64,000 nucleotides of DNA from Desulfatitalea sp. UBA4791 (GCA_002402905.1 DHGT01000018.1:31443-95442), one strand, 5' to 3'; positions 46,625 to 56,382 are shown, counted from the first letter of the stretch. Translations and numbers: made by a program. Notes: generated by a model from the sequence alone, not told the origin.

Positions 46625-47419
46625 TTACCGAATAAACTTTTTCCGGGCTACCATTGCGATCCCCAAAACACCTGTCCCAAAAAGAATCATCGTGGCCGGC
46701 TCTGGGACCGGATTGGTGAGAGGCTCGGTTGAAATTGTAAAGGAAAAACCGAGTGTGGTTGATTGACCTTCAGGGGTTGCAAATCCAAGTGTACCCACGG
46801 GAACACCTGCTAAGCTTGCGTAAAGCGGCGAAAGAGCGGACAGCACACCTCCGGTGCTCGGAAAGACATTGACGTAATACGTCTGCAATCCATCCCCATC
46901 CAACGCATCGTATTGGAAATTAAAATTCGGAAAGCCGTCGAGAAGAGCGAAAATATCGTACTCTGCCAACCCGCCGATATTCGGCGTCTCGGTAAAATCG
47001 ATTCCAAACGTGAAAATTTGATTCGGAAGTGCAGGGTTATCCGGCACAAAGGGGTCCAGCAAAACGCTAACTTGCAACGTAGTGCTGGCCAATGACGGTT
47101 CATAAATCGGATTGTTATTGTGCGTCAGATCGATGGAGTCTGCCCAATACAACGATGGCACGGTACCACCCCCCACATAGGTGTCCACTTGATCATTCAC
47201 CGTGGATGGGTCAATCACTAGACTGCTCTTGGGATCCCCCCAATAGGTAGTACCCCAAGTCAGGGTAGTTAAGCCGTCCGCTAATGTGCCGCCGTTTGTG
47301 AGTGTAGTGTTGATAAACACACCCGACAGCCCATAATCCCAAGTTTCCACATATGCGTTTGCGTTTGATCCCAATAAGAAAAGGAACAGAGTGACCAGTA
47401 AAATAGATTTCGTTTTCAT
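46625..47419 (-). CDS. PEP-CTERM protein, THxN-family-like
   Basis: 264-residue exported protein with signal peptide MKTKSILLVTLFLFLLGSNA and tail VPEPATMILFGTGVLGIAM then VARKKFIR. The block SIDLTHNNNPIYEP matches the 'THxN' signature of a named PEP-CTERM subfamily. Function is unknown; members are thought to be surface or matrix proteins. A minus-strand sigma-54 candidate lies about 475 bases upstream, beyond an inserted repeat. Confidence 0.88.
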   Translation of the reverse strand: MKTKSILLVTLFLFLLGSNANAYVETWDYGLSGVFINTTLTNGGTLADGLTTLTWGTTYWGDPKSSLVIDPSTVNDQVDTYVGGGTVPSLYWADSIDLTHNNNPIYEPSLASTTLQVSVLLDPFVPDNPALPNQIFTFGIDFTETPNIGGLAEYDIFALLDGFPNFNFQYDALDGDGLQTYYVNVFPSTGGVLSALSPLYASLAGVPVGTLGFATPEGQSTTLGFSFTISTEPLTNPVPEPATMILFGTGVLGIAMVARKKFIR

Positions 47420-47597
47420 TTCGAGCTCCTTTAGTAAAAGTTAATTTCCCTTTTTCTCAATACATACTCCCTCTCTGTAACCATCACCCTCCTTTCGCAA
47501 GACATTTCACTTCGATAGCTGGAAAGAAACGCCTCCAGCTTTTTAAAACCAAAATCAGGATTTCACCTACCATGTTGACCAACCCATTCTTGATGGA

Positions 47598-47836
47598 ATA
47601 GTAAAGCATCGCAAAAGGGTCATGCCGGAGATGAAATGTAAAAAGTCCGGAATAAAGTTTTCCCGTCATCCCGGCGAAAACCGGGATCCAGTATTTTCAA
47701 TAGCTTCTGGATGCCGGATCAAGTCCGGCACAACGCCTCTGCGAATTCTAAGGAAGCGTCATGCTTGTGGGCCGTTTCCTGGGATGAAATGTTTCAGCGC
47801 GAAGCGGGGTAAGCCGCTTTTTACGGTGTCGTCAAT
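47598..47836. repeat. Composite palindromic repeat with extra module
   Basis: Reverse-orientation counterpart of the 33800 composite. Confidence 0.8.
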
Positions 47837-47892
47837 CTTAATTCGATCACATATAATTCCAGATAGTTTAAAAAGGGCACTGATGCCGCCTT

Positions 47893-47910
47893 AAGCATAA
47901 AATGTGCCCA
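47893..47910 (-). promoter_or_regulatory. Sigma-54 promoter candidate
   Basis: The minus strand reads TGGGCACATTTTATGCTTAA, with GGCAC at -24 and ATGCT at -12 in GG-N10-GC spacing. It points toward the THxN-type PEP-CTERM gene. Confidence 0.5.
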
Positions 47911-48199
47911 AATTCGATTCCTTAGTGATACAGCTTTCGAAGAGTAGACGCCGGCATCATGCCAACGAAAGGGGGGGGTATAAAGCGTTATGATACAAGA
48001 TAGATATAGTGCGACGAGAAAAAGTACCATCGGTGCAGAAATGTTTTGACGACCTTTCACCACTTCAAGTCAAGATGGATCATTATAAATGAACCTACCT
48101 AAATATTATGAAGAAAAATTCTCATTGTGAATAATTTTTCATAGCTGCCGTGCAACCAATTGCGAATATAGACTCCTTAAGCTAATCTAGGTCGCACAT

Positions 48200-50782
48200 T
48201 CACGGCGCCCCTATCTCATCGATGGCCCAGTTCATCTTCTCACGCACCCAGGGCAGTGGCTCCACGGCAAGCGCCGCTTCCAGGGCGCTGAGGGTGTTTT
48301 CTGCTTTCAGGTGCCCCAGCGCCTCGGCCGCATATCCCCTGAAGTTTTCGTCGAAAGGCGCGGTGAGCCATTCGAGCATGCGCGGCACGATCCCCGCATC
48401 CCCCAGCATCGCCAGCGACAGTGCGGCATGGTGCTTCAGGGGCCAATAGCCGCTCTCCAGGCACTTGCGCAGCGCCGGGATCGATCCCTCGTCCTGCAGC
48501 AGGCCTGCCGCCAGCGCGGCGCACACCAAGGTGTCGCCGTGCTCCTTGCCGTATTTGTGCTCGAGCACATTCCGGATCGCCTCGCGAGCCTCGCTGCTGC
48601 CCTTCCCCAGCCGGCCGATCACCCGAACCGTGCCGTAACGCGGCCCCCATCCGGGTTTGCATTGATCGCTCTGCAGGAGTTTCAACATACCGGGCAGAAA
48701 CTCCGGCCAGTGCGCCTCAGCGGCAATGTAGCCGATCACCGTGCCCCCCACGCACCAGGATTGCTCCCGGCCCCAGCCCACATCCTCGCGGTCCTTGCCC
48801 TTGCTCCAGACGACCCGCAGGCCGTCACGATCGTCGAGGATGTCCAGCAGCACCGGCCGGGCCTTCTCTGGATCGGCGCGATACATGCCCACGAAGGCCA
48901 GCAACTTGTCGTTGGGCGCAGCCTCACCATAGGCCAACGCCTCGAAGGCATCGAAGGTTCGCGGGTCCGCCAGCATCACCGCGCCCCGCAGAACGCGTTT
49001 GAAATGCTTGGGGTCCCGCGTTGCCTTCAACACTTCGCCGAGTGATGGCAAGTTCTTTTTCAGCGGCTGGCCGTTCCATCTTCCGGTGGTCTCCTCGACC
49101 GGCGGAAGAAGAGACACGGTCCCTGATGCGCTGTCGGCTTCAGCCGCCGTCACGGGCTCAGCGCCTGCCGGGGCATCCACCGCCGCAACGGTTATCGACC
49201 GACAGACGATCTCTTCCCATTTTTGGCCCTGGGTATGAATTTCATACTGGAAGGGGGTTTTCGTCACCAGTTGCACATTCTGGTGCTCCTTGCCTGCCGC
49301 ATCGTCCCAGCGATAGACGACCTTCAATGCGGCGCCCGGCGCAATGTCGCCCCTTACCTTGATGACGTTTTTTCCCGGGTGGAGCTGGGGCAACGAATAG
49401 AGGTTCAACTGCACCGTATTTTCAAATGAGATGTCGGTCACCCGGCAATCTTCGGCGGCGGTTTCCGCCAGGAGTTCGAGTTTGAGACGATAGCGGTAGC
49501 GCCCGAACGGGGAGACGAAGTCTTTCGGTGGCGGCGGCCCCTTCTCCGACACCTCGAATTTCGGACAGATGGGAACGGTCACCGTCTGCAGCCCGACGAG
49601 GTCCGGGGGACACTCCCAGACCGGCGCCCATGTCGCACCGTCGTCGATCGACACATGCAGGCGAATGGTATCCCCTGCACCCCGCCGAAACAGATCGAGC
49701 CGCACCTCGGCGTCTGAGATGATATAGGGCGTATTGAACGCCCACACGGCGGTGGCCGCCCTGCCCGCCTTTGCGGGCTGCAGCCTTCCCGCTGCCATCT
49801 GCACGGGAAGCCCGGCAAGCCCCTTTTGCCACTCACCGCCCTCCAGATCAGGGGCGTAACGCCAGATCCCGTTCCCATAAGTGAACGGCAAGTAGGGTCC
49901 GCGTTCTGCTTCCGGTACGCGTTCGGCCATGCCGCGACCGCTGGCCGCATTGTCCTGGTAAGGCTTGCCCACGTTGCCCCAAAGCCGCTCCAGTTGTTCG
50001 CCGCGCCGCAGGGCCAACTCCATGCGGTGATCGTTGAAATAGATGTGGCCGTTGCCCGGCAGGCCGTACTGGTAGTAAAAAGCGTACCACTGGGTGGAGA
50101 GCTCATCCAGGCTCAACAGGCGCTGATAGGAATCGTGCCAGGCCACGGCGCTGTGCGATACGTCCAGGCCGTGCCAGCGCTCGATGCCGTCGAAATCACG
50201 ATAGTGCATGCCGACAATGGTGTGGCCGCCGCGGATCACCTTTTCGGCCCGGAATCCCAGCGCCCGCCAAACCTGTTCCACCACCCGCGCCTGGCCGCCG
50301 CACCAGTGCACGCCGTAAACATTGAGCAGCTTGTCGGCCTGGTGCACCCAGGGGTGACCGACCGGTCCGGGATTCAGATGTTCGGTGGAGCTGCCGTTCT
50401 TGTTGTTATAGATCATCCAGCGCCGCACCCAGCGATAGACTGCCAGCGCCTTTTCGTGGTCGGTGCGGGCGCCGGACAGTCGGATGGCATCCAGGCCGAA
50501 ACGGCGCGGATCGGAACCATCCGGCCACCGGTCGCAGCCGACCCAGAGATTCGCGGCATCCGGGGAAGTATTCGAATCCCCGCCGGGCGTGCGTTCGGGC
50601 GCCCGCCAATAGGCCAGGTCCCGGCTGAGCCGTACGCCCTGCCAGATCCCCTGGAGCTTTCGGTAAAAAGGGTCGGACTCGACCGCGGCACCGGCGATCG
50701 CGGCCGTTTCCGTAAAAAGAAAGCTCAGCGGCAACAGGGCCGTTAAAAGCAGGGCCCGCACGACATGCATCTGATGGTCCAT
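48200..50782 (-). CDS. Exported transglutaminase-like protein with C-terminal HEAT repeats
   Basis: 860-residue protein with a signal peptide (VVRALLLTALLPLSFLF). The N-terminal third has a transglutaminase/papain-like pattern with a plausible Cys-His-Asp triad: VYGVHWCGGQARV, IRGGHTIVGMHY and WHGLDVSHS. A central beta-sandwich region follows, and the last 200 residues are HEAT/PBS-type helical repeats (EAREAIRNVLEHKYG, AALSLAMLGDAGIVPRML). It may cleave or crosslink extracellular peptide or glycan-linked substrates. The start at 50782 has GAGGAA upstream; the longer frame runs into a repeat. It shares orientation with the heparinase-like gene upstream, separated by 158 bases that contain a repeat. 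Confidence 0.7.
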   Translation of the reverse strand: MDHQMHVVRALLLTALLPLSFLFTETAAIAGAAVESDPFYRKLQGIWQGVRLSRDLAYWRAPERTPGGDSNTSPDAANLWVGCDRWPDGSDPRRFGLDAIRLSGARTDHEKALAVYRWVRRWMIYNNKNGSSTEHLNPGPVGHPWVHQADKLLNVYGVHWCGGQARVVEQVWRALGFRAEKVIRGGHTIVGMHYRDFDGIERWHGLDVSHSAVAWHDSYQRLLSLDELSTQWYAFYYQYGLPGNGHIYFNDHRMELALRRGEQLERLWGNVGKPYQDNAASGRGMAERVPEAERGPYLPFTYGNGIWRYAPDLEGGEWQKGLAGLPVQMAAGRLQPAKAGRAATAVWAFNTPYIISDAEVRLDLFRRGAGDTIRLHVSIDDGATWAPVWECPPDLVGLQTVTVPICPKFEVSEKGPPPPKDFVSPFGRYRYRLKLELLAETAAEDCRVTDISFENTVQLNLYSLPQLHPGKNVIKVRGDIAPGAALKVVYRWDDAAGKEHQNVQLVTKTPFQYEIHTQGQKWEEIVCRSITVAAVDAPAGAEPVTAAEADSASGTVSLLPPVEETTGRWNGQPLKKNLPSLGEVLKATRDPKHFKRVLRGAVMLADPRTFDAFEALAYGEAAPNDKLLAFVGMYRADPEKARPVLLDILDDRDGLRVVWSKGKDREDVGWGREQSWCVGGTVIGYIAAEAHWPEFLPGMLKLLQSDQCKPGWGPRYGTVRVIGRLGKGSSEAREAIRNVLEHKYGKEHGDTLVCAALAAGLLQDEGSIPALRKCLESGYWPLKHHAALSLAMLGDAGIVPRMLEWLTAPFDENFRGYAAEALGHLKAENTLSALEAALAVEPLPWVREKMNWAIDEIGAP

Positions 50783-50807
50783 TGCATATTCCTCACAAGC
50801 ATTATCG

Positions 50808-50943
50808 ACCTGTTCTGGATCCCGGCTTCCGCCGGGATGACGGGAAAACCGAATTCCGTGTCCTGAGTCGTACTTGTCGTACGCCGCAAGGACCACGGGA
50901 TGAGCGCAACGCAGATATTGGGCGTTTTACGGCGCCGTCATTA
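50808..50943. repeat. Palindromic repeat half copy with alternative tail
   Basis: The second palindrome is followed by the tail GATGAGCGCAACGCAGATAT, as at 12690. Confidence 0.8.
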
Positions 50944-53529
50944 TCGGACCGGTTCGATACGGACGGTAGCCGACGCTCGCGTGCCGAATCTCAGGGTGCC
51001 TTCCGGGCTGGCCGTCTTGACCTGCGCCCCTTCGGCGGACCCGCTGATACGATATGGGGCGTTCCGCTGTAAATCGGCCACCAGATGCTGTATCTCACCG
51101 CCGGACACACGATAGGCCACATCTCCTTCGACCGGCCCAGTTCGCCCGAACAGCACGAGCCAACCGCCGCTCCAAAGACCGACCATCTTCCGATCCTCGG
51201 ATTCAATAGTCTCCGCCGGCGGCATCTTTTCGGTCTTCGTGTCGGTGATGTGGATGAGATTCAAAAAGGTATCGAACTTTCGCGGCTCGGTCGGCGACAC
51301 CTCGATCCGCCAGCGGCCGGCATCCACCTTGTCGATGATCTTATGCCCGTCCCCGGTGCGGTTTTTGCCGTTCCACCAGGCCTCGTAGCCGTCGCCGCCG
51401 ATCCTGCGGATCGTGTGCGCTTCGGGAAGCAAGGTTTTGATGAAGAGCCGCCCGGGGTCCCCGGGATCCGGCGGCTGCAGCACCCCGTCGCCCCAGGTCA
51501 TGCGGATGGTGTCTGCATCGAAGTCCTCGATGTGCCCCGGCACCTCGGCGGCCACGAGCCGACCGTCCACGATGTCGGGCTTGCCCTGGGAATGGCACAG
51601 CCACGCCTTGCGCCAGTCGGCATCGAGCGCCTGCACCCGGTCGAACACCACCAGGTTGCCGTTTTCGGGCAGGTAGACCATCGAACGGGTGAAAAGATCG
51701 ATCTTGGGTTTGTTTTTCCAGACTTTCCCGGACTCTTTATCCCTGTAGGAAAAAGTGAACCGCGGGTTGTTGTAGGCCATGGTGGCATCGCCGGTCACGT
51801 AGGTGTAGCGACCGTCCTGACCCTGCTCGAAAGCCGTGATATCACCGGTCTCGAACAGGCCTGCCTCGACATGGCTCTCTTCCGATTTGCGGCGCAAGTA
51901 CTCGTCGAAGGTGAAGCAAGTCTGTCCGCAGGCCCACCGCATGCGCTGGCCGCCGGGATTGGCGATGAGTCCCGGCGCCACCAGGTCCCCGGCGCCCGGT
52001 CCGCCGGCGTGGGTGAATTCATCCGGCTGGAAAACCAGCAGGGTATTGCTGCTGATCGACTGGGTGAAGTAGTGGCTGCCCGTGCCGCCGTGCCAGCACT
52101 TGTCCAGACCGTAACTGCCGCCCTGCACTGCCAGCCGGCCCTTATGGTATATCCAGAATGAGTTCCCGTGATTGGCCTGGCTGTGGGTCCAGACCCAATC
52201 TCCGCATTTGAACTCGATGACCGTGCCGTCAGGGGCCCACCCTTTGTCCCGCATTTGCAGGTAACCCGGCCCGTGCCGGCCCCAGAGCCGGACGAAGGGC
52301 TCGCCGGGCGGCGCCTTGCCTGTCTGGGTATCGAGCGCCTCCTCGTAAAACAGGATGCGGATCAAGCGCCCATAGGGCCCGCAGGCCGGGTCCTCGCCCA
52401 GCCAGCGCTGGAACGGGTAGAATTGACGGTTTCCGTAGGCCCTTGCGATGGCCCAATAAAAATTGTGCCCCTCGATGCGCAGCCCCTTGGGATTGTAGTC
52501 CCAGGCCACTGCGTCGCTGCGGGTTTTATCGGGCAGCACCTCGGCCAGCATGTATTCCAGATGCCCTGCCAGCCAGTTGCCGTAATCCCGGCGGATCACC
52601 TCGTAAATATCCTCGCCTTTGACGGCGCTGGCCCAATAGGCGATGACCTGGGGCATGATCATCCCGATATTGTAAGCGCTGCCGCCGTGCATCCAGGCCC
52701 CGTCGTTGTGCTGCCAGGCGCGGAAATAGTTCTTCTTGAAGTACCCCATGCCCCAACTGCGCAGCTTGGCGGCGTTCGGGTGATCGTCCAGCACCAGCCC
52801 GGCGGCGAGCACGTCCGAGGCCCAACCCGGCGAACCGCGGTGGGTCCAGATATCGAAGGCGTGCCCGGATTCGTAAATCCCGGCGCAGGCCAAGGCGACC
52901 TCCGCGATCTTGTCCGCCATGGCGGCCCGTGTGGCATCGTCAATGCTGGGGCTATTGTAGACCCAGTCGTACCAGAGCACGGTTTGAACAAGGCCGCCGC
53001 CCACATTGTATTCGGGTTTGGCTGCCAGGATCCGCTCCACGATGCGCGGTACCAAGGATTCATCGCCGGTGATCAAATAGAGCAGCGCCCGATGGGTGAT
53101 GACGCTCGACGACGAGGGGTGGTCCGGCGGCTTGCTCATGTCTTTGGCCACCTGGGCGGCCCACGGCGCTCTGGTGGCCCGCTGCCGAAGTTCATCCACG
53201 GAGAGGCCATGCTTCCAAGGCGTTTTTCTTACGAGCAAACGTGGATGCCCCGTCACCATTTCGGGAAGCTGCCTCGCCGGAAGCGACTCCTCCACCATGG
53301 TGACGGCGTATGCGTTGCCCTGATGCAACTGGGCCCGGCGCTGCGACTGGGGCCAAAAAGGGGAATCCGCACCGGGCGCCTTCAAGACACGCGAGGGCGG
53401 CGCCTCCTGTTCATCCGCCTTACCAGCCCCAGCGCCATCCCCGCGCAACGCATCCACCCCCAATCCGGCCAGGGGTATGGCCACGGCAAGGGAAACTAAA
53501 AGGAACCATCGCTTGGCTCGATTCGTCAC
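50941..53529 (-). CDS. Exported heparinase II/III-like polysaccharide lyase
   Basis: 862-residue exported protein with an N-terminal signal anchor (WFLLVSLAVAIPLAGLGV). The alpha/alpha-toroid part has blocks such as ALLYLITGDESLVPRIVERI, HAFDIWTHRGSPGWASDVL and WQHNDGAWMHGGSAYNIGM, followed by a beta-sandwich with HSQANHGNSFWIYHKGRLAV. This arrangement is typical of heparinase II/III-type lyases acting on uronic-acid polysaccharides. The real substrate is unknown. The start is GTG with AGGAGG six bases upstream. It probably acts together with the downstream transglutaminase-like protein. Confidence 0.78.
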   Translation of the reverse strand: MTNRAKRWFLLVSLAVAIPLAGLGVDALRGDGAGAGKADEQEAPPSRVLKAPGADSPFWPQSQRRAQLHQGNAYAVTMVEESLPARQLPEMVTGHPRLLVRKTPWKHGLSVDELRQRATRAPWAAQVAKDMSKPPDHPSSSSVITHRALLYLITGDESLVPRIVERILAAKPEYNVGGGLVQTVLWYDWVYNSPSIDDATRAAMADKIAEVALACAGIYESGHAFDIWTHRGSPGWASDVLAAGLVLDDHPNAAKLRSWGMGYFKKNYFRAWQHNDGAWMHGGSAYNIGMIMPQVIAYWASAVKGEDIYEVIRRDYGNWLAGHLEYMLAEVLPDKTRSDAVAWDYNPKGLRIEGHNFYWAIARAYGNRQFYPFQRWLGEDPACGPYGRLIRILFYEEALDTQTGKAPPGEPFVRLWGRHGPGYLQMRDKGWAPDGTVIEFKCGDWVWTHSQANHGNSFWIYHKGRLAVQGGSYGLDKCWHGGTGSHYFTQSISSNTLLVFQPDEFTHAGGPGAGDLVAPGLIANPGGQRMRWACGQTCFTFDEYLRRKSEESHVEAGLFETGDITAFEQGQDGRYTYVTGDATMAYNNPRFTFSYRDKESGKVWKNKPKIDLFTRSMVYLPENGNLVVFDRVQALDADWRKAWLCHSQGKPDIVDGRLVAAEVPGHIEDFDADTIRMTWGDGVLQPPDPGDPGRLFIKTLLPEAHTIRRIGGDGYEAWWNGKNRTGDGHKIIDKVDAGRWRIEVSPTEPRKFDTFLNLIHITDTKTEKMPPAETIESEDRKMVGLWSGGWLVLFGRTGPVEGDVAYRVSGGEIQHLVADLQRNAPYRISGSAEGAQVKTASPEGTLRFGTRASATVRIEPVR

Positions 53530-53569
53530 AAAAACCTCCTCCGAACTTGAACCGTTTCCCAGAACATAT

Positions 53570-53702
53570 TAGAGTGCCTAAAAAATCGCCCACGCGTCAT
53601 GCCGGCGAACGCCGGCATCCAGAATATGTCGACAGCACTGGATCCCGGCGTTCGCCGGGATGACGAAAAAGCGAATTCCGGACTGTTTACGCGACCATCA
53701 CA
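53570..53702. repeat. Palindromic intergenic repeat (full copy)
   Basis: Near-consensus copy upstream of the capA-like gene. Confidence 0.9.
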
Positions 53703-53757
53703 TAGAAATCATCCGAAAACGGTCATGCCGGCTCGGCCGGGATAACGAGCAACCCCG

Positions 53758-54915
53758 ATGGATCCAATGGCAAAAAACAATTTTACCGACTCCCACACAC
53801 CCCAGGCGAAAATTCGGCTGGCGGTGCTGGGCGACCTGATGCTGATCACCAAAGCCGGCGCGGCTGCCCCGGACCGGGGCCTTGAATGCCTTTCGGCGGA
53901 ACTTCTCCAAATTCTGTCCGCTTGCGACGTGGTTTTTGCAAACCTCGAATGCACCCTGCCGGCCGAACGCGATGCCCTCGACGGCCTGCTGCCCAAAGAG
54001 GCCGTTCCCACCGAACCGCTGGTGCTGACGACCGAAAAACAGATGCGGACCGTCACAGAGGCCGGCATTCGCGCGGTCACCCTGGGCAACAACCACATGT
54101 TCGACTGTCTGGATGCCGGCTTCCAGCGAACGACAAGGCTTTTGGATGAGATGGAGGTACTGTGGTGCGGCGCCGGACGAGATCTCGAGGAGGCCTGTCA
54201 ACCGGCCATCACTGAAATCAACGGCATATCCCTCGCGTTTATAGGCGCTGTCGACAACTCCAGTGGAGCGTATCGGTTCGCCGATCCGGTGTCAAGTGGC
54301 GTGGCGCCGCTGGACACGGAAGATCTGTGTAAACGGATTACAAAATTGAAAAACCACGTGAATCACATCATCGTCTCGCCCCATTGGGGCGAAGAACGTT
54401 TCCGCATCCCCTCGCCGAAGCAACAAAAGCAGGCCCGGGCCTTCATCGACGCCGGCGCCGGCATGGTGCTCGGTCACCATCCGCATGTCCTCCAGGGCAT
54501 GGAATATTACCGGGGCAAACCCATCGTCTATTCCCTGGGCAACTTTTTCGCCAACCCCGTCCACTGGACCCGCGTCGACGACGTGCTCCACTGGAACCGA
54601 TACGAGCGCACCGGATGCCTGTTCGTTGCGGAACTGGATGAGACCAATCTGCTGCGCAGCCAGCGGATTCCAACGTTCGACGACGGCCGTACGATAGGCC
54701 TGCACCCGAAGCCTTGGGGGAAGCGTCACCTTCGAAACGTCGATGGGCTGTTGAAGCGTGACATCACCCCGGCACGCTACAGGCGCGAAGCCTTTCGCGT
54801 GTGCACCGTCAAGCCGATCCTCGCTCATCTGCACTGGTCCCGAATCGGCAAACTGCGTTTCTCCCACCTATCCAAAGGCCTCGGCCTGATCTTTCGGAGA
54901 AACGAGCCGGTGTGA
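53758..54915 (+). CDS. CapA-family metallophosphatase-like protein
   Basis: 385-residue protein of the CapA/PgsA group (calcineurin-like metallophosphoesterase fold), known from poly-gamma-glutamate and capsule biosynthesis. Metal-ligand motifs are all present: LAVLGDLML, FANLECTL, TLGNNHMFD, IVSPHWGEE, VLGHHPHVLQG and YSLGNFFA. There is no signal peptide or membrane anchor, unlike many CapA proteins. The 3' end overlaps the convergent VanZ gene by 48 bases. The start could also be the ATG three codons downstream. Confidence 0.88.
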   Translation: MDPMAKNNFTDSHTPQAKIRLAVLGDLMLITKAGAAAPDRGLECLSAELLQILSACDVVFANLECTLPAERDALDGLLPKEAVPTEPLVLTTEKQMRTVTEAGIRAVTLGNNHMFDCLDAGFQRTTRLLDEMEVLWCGAGRDLEEACQPAITEINGISLAFIGAVDNSSGAYRFADPVSSGVAPLDTEDLCKRITKLKNHVNHIIVSPHWGEERFRIPSPKQQKQARAFIDAGAGMVLGHHPHVLQGMEYYRGKPIVYSLGNFFANPVHWTRVDDVLHWNRYERTGCLFVAELDETNLLRSQRIPTFDDGRTIGLHPKPWGKRHLRNVDGLLKRDITPARYRREAFRVCTVKPILAHLHWSRIGKLRFSHLSKGLGLIFRRNEPV

Positions 54916-56190
54916 GGCCGGGGTCGGAACCCAAGCCCCCAACCCGCCACCGATGGCGTAACAGTACACATCTGTCATCGAGGGGGTGCGCGATGGCAGA
55001 AAAATTTGTCCGCCTTCGACCAGCAGGCCGAGCAGCGCGGCAAACAGTGCAGCAAAGACAATACCCGCCCGGGAGGGCTCGAAGCAGCCCCATCGGACGC
55101 GCAGCAGATACACGAAAATCGCCAGCAGCAAGACGCTCTGTACGAACAGACGCGCGCTGTTCAATCCGGCGCCCATGGCATAGTGATAAAAGGGAAGCAG
55201 TTGTACGGGGGAGAAACGGACTCTTCGGATCATGTCCAGATCCCAGATAAAGTCGAAAGGCGTCCAGGCCAGATAGAACAGATAAGCCGGTAATGCCACG
55301 CAGGCCAAGCCGACTCGCAACGCGGGGGAAATCCGTTTGGGGGCGGAAACGGCAACAATCATGGCGACGGCACAACCCATCAGGCTGGCGGCCGGATTTG
55401 CAATGTTAAAGGTTCGTGAAACAATCATCAGCTTGCCCACCTCGAGGCACAAAGCAAACCCGGCAAGGAACAGCGCCGCCTGGAGCGCCCCGCGCCAGTC
55501 GCGCCGGGTCCGGCCGTTCCACACGTTCAGCATCAGGGTCAAGACAGCATAGGCCCCCATACGGGTCACGAGCCACCAGTGCCAGGGGTGCACGCTGAAG
55601 CCGTCCGCAAGGTCCACTCGCGCCTGTTGCAGGTTGCGCCACACATGCTTGAGCAGAATGGTCGGCAGGTAAGGCGAAAAGGCATCGGCGGCCAGCAATG
55701 ATAAAAGAACGATAGTGGCGATATCCACGGGCCTGACTTCCCAGGCCCTTTCGAGCCATGCCACGAGATATTGCCACAGCCGTTTACCCCAGACCGCACC
55801 GGCCACGCTTCCCGTGAAACCGCTGATGGTGTTGAGCAGCCAGTCTGCGGCACTGGAAATCCGGGAGCGCAACGGCAACTGCAGCAACTCGACGCCAGCA
55901 CTCAACGCCGAGCAAGCGACCATCGAGATCACTACCGCGATCACAAGGTGGCGGCCGGCGAGTCGCAGCCGCACCGCGAGCATCCATCCCAAGGGAATAT
56001 ACAGGGCCAGGTTGCTGACAATGTCCGAGCCGCTGATCCGGGCAGATGGATTGATCGGCCATCCCGCCCAAACATGATCGATCCGGTCGATGACGCGCAC
56101 ATCGAAAAGGAAATCGAACGGCATCAAGCTGGCGTAAATCAACAGGCATCCGTAAATTGCAGTCAAGATGGTGAGCAGTCGAGTCTTCAT
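54868..56190 (-). CDS. Membrane protein with two VanZ-like domains
   Basis: 440-residue inner-membrane protein of about ten to twelve helices. Two VanZ-like modules are visible: an N-terminal one with IYASLMPFDFLFD and DIVSNLALYIPLGWMLA, and a C-terminal one with LAWTPFDFIWD and LLGLLVEGGQIFLPSRTPSMTDV. The repeated 'PFDF' and 'DxxxNxxG' style blocks indicate internal duplication. VanZ proteins are linked to teicoplanin resistance and to envelope or EPS loci. Function here is unproven. Confidence 0.8.
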   Translation of the reverse strand: MKTRLLTILTAIYGCLLIYASLMPFDFLFDVRVIDRIDHVWAGWPINPSARISGSDIVSNLALYIPLGWMLAVRLRLAGRHLVIAVVISMVACSALSAGVELLQLPLRSRISSAADWLLNTISGFTGSVAGAVWGKRLWQYLVAWLERAWEVRPVDIATIVLLSLLAADAFSPYLPTILLKHVWRNLQQARVDLADGFSVHPWHWWLVTRMGAYAVLTLMLNVWNGRTRRDWRGALQAALFLAGFALCLEVGKLMIVSRTFNIANPAASLMGCAVAMIVAVSAPKRISPALRVGLACVALPAYLFYLAWTPFDFIWDLDMIRRVRFSPVQLLPFYHYAMGAGLNSARLFVQSVLLLAIFVYLLRVRWGCFEPSRAGIVFAALFAALLGLLVEGGQIFLPSRTPSMTDVYCYAIGGGLGAWVPTPASHRLVSPKDQAEAFG

Positions 56191-56338
56191 CGTGGCTCAT
56201 TTTTTAACACAATTGAGTGGAACATGTCAGCGGAGACTTCCGCTTGTGTGCAAATTATTGTATGGTTCCGTTATTCGAAATGCACACAAAAGGCTGCCCG
56301 ATGCCATTCATCTGCGCGTTTGTCGTCTCCTGAGGCTC

Positions 56339-56355
56339 TTGGCACTCCTCCTGCA
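56339..56355 (+). promoter_or_regulatory. Sigma-54 promoter
   Basis: TTGGCACTCCTCCTGCA has a perfect TGGCAC -24 box and a CTGCA -12 box in GG-N10-GC spacing. It points to the pectate-lyase gene about 440 bases away, with repeats in between. Confidence 0.6.
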
Positions 56356-56382
56356 TAGTTGTTGGGTGGCAATCATGTTGAT

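Larger units (their letters stand above)
47420..48199. other. Gene-free 780-base region
   Basis: It contains a long composite repeat (47598-47836), a minus-strand sigma-54 candidate (47893-47910) and an AT-rich segment up to the 48200 gene. No gene was seen. Confidence 0.5.
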
